NCBI GenBank assembly: GCA_964616755.1
Contig: CAZTSI010000008.1
Location: 37,797-101,796, forward strand
DNA length: 64,000 bases
Source: CAYNFR01 sp964616755
GTDB lineage: Bacteria > Bacteroidota > Bacteroidia > Chitinophagales > Saprospiraceae
Direction: 5' to 3'
This document shows positions 62,090 through 64,000 of this stretch, piece by piece; within the stretch, counting starts at the first letter, position 1, and each line of letters begins with the position of its first letter. The notes under the pieces are model-generated. The model was not told the DNA's origin and made no database searches. It was given only the letters and a program-made list of their open reading frames with translations. The position numbers and the translations under genes were made by a program.

Positions 62090-62353
62090 TTAAATATTTT
62101 CTCCTTTATCTTTAACATAATATCGATGATATAAATATAACACGAGGACGGCACCTACGGTAGCAATGATCAAAGAGCCTATCATATTGTTAGAACTTAA
62201 ACCTAGCAATCCTGCCATAAAACCGCCTAATATTGAGCCAAGGCAACCTACGACTAACGAAAAAAACCAACTGTCAGGTTCTTTCTGTGGTGTAATTGTC
62301 TTAGCGATAGATCCAGCGATTAAACCAATGATCAACCATCCTATCAATCCCAT
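62090..62353 (-). CDS. GlsB/YeaQ/YmgE-family transglycosylase-associated membrane protein
   Basis: 87 residues from ATG 62353, three membrane helices with the GLIGWLIIGLIAGSIAKTITP start, VVGCLGSILGGFMAGLLG and IGSLIIATVGAVLVLYLY. This is a small stress-induced inner-membrane family, often general-stress regulated. A complete promoter is 21 bases upstream of the ATG, which places the start here rather than at 62455. The ORF's upstream extension contains that promoter. Confidence 0.85.
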   Translation of the reverse strand: MGLIGWLIIGLIAGSIAKTITPQKEPDSWFFSLVVGCLGSILGGFMAGLLGLSSNNMIGSLIIATVGAVLVLYLYHRYYVKDKGENI

Positions 62354-62374
62354 ATTAATATGTTTGCTTTTATC

Positions 62375-62406
62375 CAAAGATAATAAAAAGTAGTTACTCT
62401 GTGCAA
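62375..62406 (-). promoter_or_regulatory. Promoter of the GlsB-family gene
   Basis: Minus strand TTG (62404-62406), 21-base spacer, TATCTTTG (62375-62382): full match. Confidence 0.7.
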
Positions 62407-62532
62407 TTTTGGCCAAAACGGAATTATATAACGAAAGGATCGAATTCAACAGCAAAACTTCACTTAAAATGTACTGTTGACAAGAGTTTATAAACTAGTT
62501 GTAAATTAATCCCTAAAAAGTAATATTTCAAT

Positions 62533-63672
62533 TCAACGAACTACGACAAAGGTACCTGAAAATCTCCGGCCCGTATTAAGATCTGTGAGATGAATGTAGT
62601 GCATGCCGTTTTTGGCATTCCACATGTTGATTGAATTGAATAAATCGAATCGTTCTTCGATTGAATAAAGCAATTGGCCACTCGCGTAGAAAACTTCCAT
62701 TCTATAGTCGCCTGGTGTCAAACTTGTAATATCGAGGGTAAAGATGCCTGTATTAGGATTCGGCAGCACTTTTATCACCGGCTCTAAACGACCTGCTTTT
62801 CGCTGTCCTATTTGCAATTCTGCTATTGCGGTAGTCAATTGATCACATGACATTTCTTTGAAATCTTCGCAGTACATACGGTTGGCTAGCGTACAGTCTA
62901 AGATAAATGGATTTGCTTGACCGTCCTGATATTTTGCCTTGATGAGATTCCTTTCAGCTTCTATTTCGTCGATGACATCTGTGTTGTGCCACTCACAAAG
63001 AGTCTTTCGCATTGTCTCGAAATAATTTGGATCGGCCTCGATGGCTTCCTTTCTATACATTGTGTAAAAATAGAAGACTGATCTTGCTACATCACCTTTG
63101 ACAGCTTCCCTGGGTTCAAATACTCCTCTAAATACCTCGCGTTCAGAATACATCTCAGAGTATTCATCTATCTCTTCACTTGATATTTCCAGCAAATCAG
63201 TTACTTTATCGTTTCTCCTGAACCAGCATTGCGTTTGATCATCGTCAATCTCACCAAATGGAAAGTTGGCACGTGATTCATTTACTTCCCATCGCACAGG
63301 TGCTAAATTGTGGAGATCAGAAAAGGCATTGCCATTTTCTTCTAATGCACCTTTGGAACGAGGATAAATATGCTCTGTATTGATTCCGTCTTTAGTCGCT
63401 TCTTGCGCTAAATATTGGATGGGTAAGGGTTCGTTTGGGGGGAGATATAGTTTATGACCACTATACAAAGTATGAACGGTGTCTTGAATATTATAAATTT
63501 CTTTATACATCCTCAAGCGCGCGTTGCTATATAGCTCCACATAATTAGGTTTGAACTCATCTACAAGGCTAATATAAAGTTCATCCCCCGACTTGTCAGG
63601 AAAGATTTGCGCATTCAGAAGTACACCAGAATACAACGTTATCACCAATAGAAGTCTCAATCTCAGTTTCAC
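62533..63672 (-). CDS. Secreted endonuclease I family nuclease with T9SS sorting domain
   Basis: About 379 residues. A signal peptide (LRLLLVITLYSGVLLNAQ) is followed by an endonuclease_1 domain with INTEHIYPRSKGALEENGNAFSDLHNLAPVRW and ESRANFPFGE, the His-metal-finger active site. The C-terminus PNPNTGIFTLDITSLTPGDYRMEVF ... GMHYIHLTDL is a type A T9SS sorting domain, so the nuclease is exported and anchored by the type IX system. The start is unsettled. GTG 63672 is given; TTG 63660 also fits, because a TATCTTTG -7 box lies at 63677-63684. Confidence 0.87.
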   Translation of the reverse strand: MKLRLRLLLVITLYSGVLLNAQIFPDKSGDELYISLVDEFKPNYVELYSNARLRMYKEIYNIQDTVHTLYSGHKLYLPPNEPLPIQYLAQEATKDGINTEHIYPRSKGALEENGNAFSDLHNLAPVRWEVNESRANFPFGEIDDDQTQCWFRRNDKVTDLLEISSEEIDEYSEMYSEREVFRGVFEPREAVKGDVARSVFYFYTMYRKEAIEADPNYFETMRKTLCEWHNTDVIDEIEAERNLIKAKYQDGQANPFILDCTLANRMYCEDFKEMSCDQLTTAIAELQIGQRKAGRLEPVIKVLPNPNTGIFTLDITSLTPGDYRMEVFYASGQLLYSIEERFDLFNSINMWNAKNGMHYIHLTDLNTGRRFSGTFVVVR

Positions 63673-63676
63673 AGTG

Positions 63677-63684
63677 CAAAGATA
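63677..63684 (-). promoter_or_regulatory. -7 box TATCTTTG before the nuclease gene
   Basis: Exact consensus on the minus strand, only 4 bases before GTG 63672. This means either a leaderless message or a start at TTG 63660. It rules out the longer ORF start at 63687. Confidence 0.45.
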
Positions 63685-63881
63685 CAAATGAGGAATAATA
63701 TTGACTATCAGTCGAATGAAAAAATATTCAATTTGACAACCAATAACTTACATATTAATGATTTCTGAATATCAAATGAGAGGGGGGAGCTTTTATTAGG
63801 ACAGGATTTTCGGTGTTTACCCCTATAATGGCAACAAAAACAGGCATAGAAGAAAATATTTTTGTCAATGACAGTAATTTA

Positions 63882-63914
63882 TTTGGTTTTTTGATCCTTT
63901 TAAAAATATCTTTG
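63882..63914 (+). promoter_or_regulatory. Promoter of tRNA-Lys
   Basis: TTTG (63882-63885), 21-base spacer, TATCTTTG (63907-63914), 13 bases before the tRNA. Confidence 0.7.
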
Positions 63915-63927
63915 CAGCCCGAAATAA

Positions 63928-64000
63928 GATCGGTTAGCTCAGCCGGTAGAGCAATACACTTTTAATGTATGGGTCCTGGGTTCGAATCCCAGACCGATCA
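63928..64000 (+). tRNA. tRNA-Lys (TTT)
   Basis: GATCGGT acceptor pairs with ACCGATC plus discriminator A at the final base of the window. D-arm TAGCTCAGCCGGTAGAGC, anticodon loop CTTTTAA (TTT) in an ATACA/TGTAT stem, T-loop GGTTCGAAT. Whether CCA is encoded lies beyond the window. Confidence 0.96.

Noticed and set aside
1..64000. Search for IS elements, prophage, CRISPR arrays or a defence system
   Set aside because: No transposase, integrase, terminal repeats, direct-repeat arrays or known defence-gene sets were seen.

Overview
The window is chromosomal DNA of a gliding, type IX secretion (T9SS) member of the Bacteroidota, AT-rich, probably from the aquatic Saprospiria/Cytophagia side. Evidence: GldC, a fused SecDF, a PorE-like OmpA lipoprotein, a nuclease ending in a T9SS sorting domain, ECF sigma/FecR/TonB-receptor/DUF4249 genes, DUF4153 and DUF547 proteins, and the Bacteroidota promoter form (TTTG or TTG, about 20 nt, then TAnnTTTG) ahead of many genes. 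I see no IS element, prophage, CRISPR array or rRNA. Genus-level placement is not possible from this sequence alone.

Layout. 1-6 kb: the 3' end of triosephosphate isomerase, an AhpD-like protein with an FAD-linked 2-hydroxyacid dehydrogenase, an Lrp regulator, GumN/TraB, GldC, an HTH regulator, a methyltransferase-family gene without its SAM core, and tRNA-His. 6.3-11.8 kb: a surface-signalling locus (ECF sigma, FecR, STN-bearing TonB receptor, DUF4249 lipoprotein). 11.8-14.2 kb: a Crp-family regulator, a tiny HTH protein, an intergenic region with repeated hairpin/box modules, a pseudouridine synthase and SRP RNA. 14.2-22.2 kb: transaldolase-like aldolase, ArsC-like protein, HemF, a LuxE-like protein, LysM-amidase, CcmB-CcsA-CcmD and glutamate dehydrogenase.

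22-35 kb is the most distinctive part. It holds a DUF1080 (3-keto-glycoside hydrolase family) protein, a three-gene cytochrome/DUF1549-DUF1553/DUF1501/DUF2231 operon of the kind abundant in Planctomycetes, a Tat-type small subunit with a GMC flavoenzyme, and GlpD and GlpK. Read together, this suggests periplasmic oxidation of sugars or glycosides feeding electrons to c-type cytochromes. The haem and cytochrome maturation genes lie just upstream. The link is inference.

35-64 kb is mostly housekeeping: RidA, YebC, PyrE with an M42 peptidase and a UbiA-like protein, NUDIX, aspartate kinase, a PIF1-like helicase, an acyl-CoA carboxyltransferase, tRNA-Ser, a double-thioredoxin lipoprotein, an MFS transporter, DUF4153, a TerB-like protein with a second TonB receptor, DUF547, SecDF, the PorE-like protein, a methyltransferase, VOC and GlsB proteins, a secreted endonuclease I, and tRNA-Lys ending exactly at the window edge. 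Several obvious long ORFs begin upstream of, or inside, a TAnnTTTG promoter, so I moved those starts to the first sensible codon downstream.
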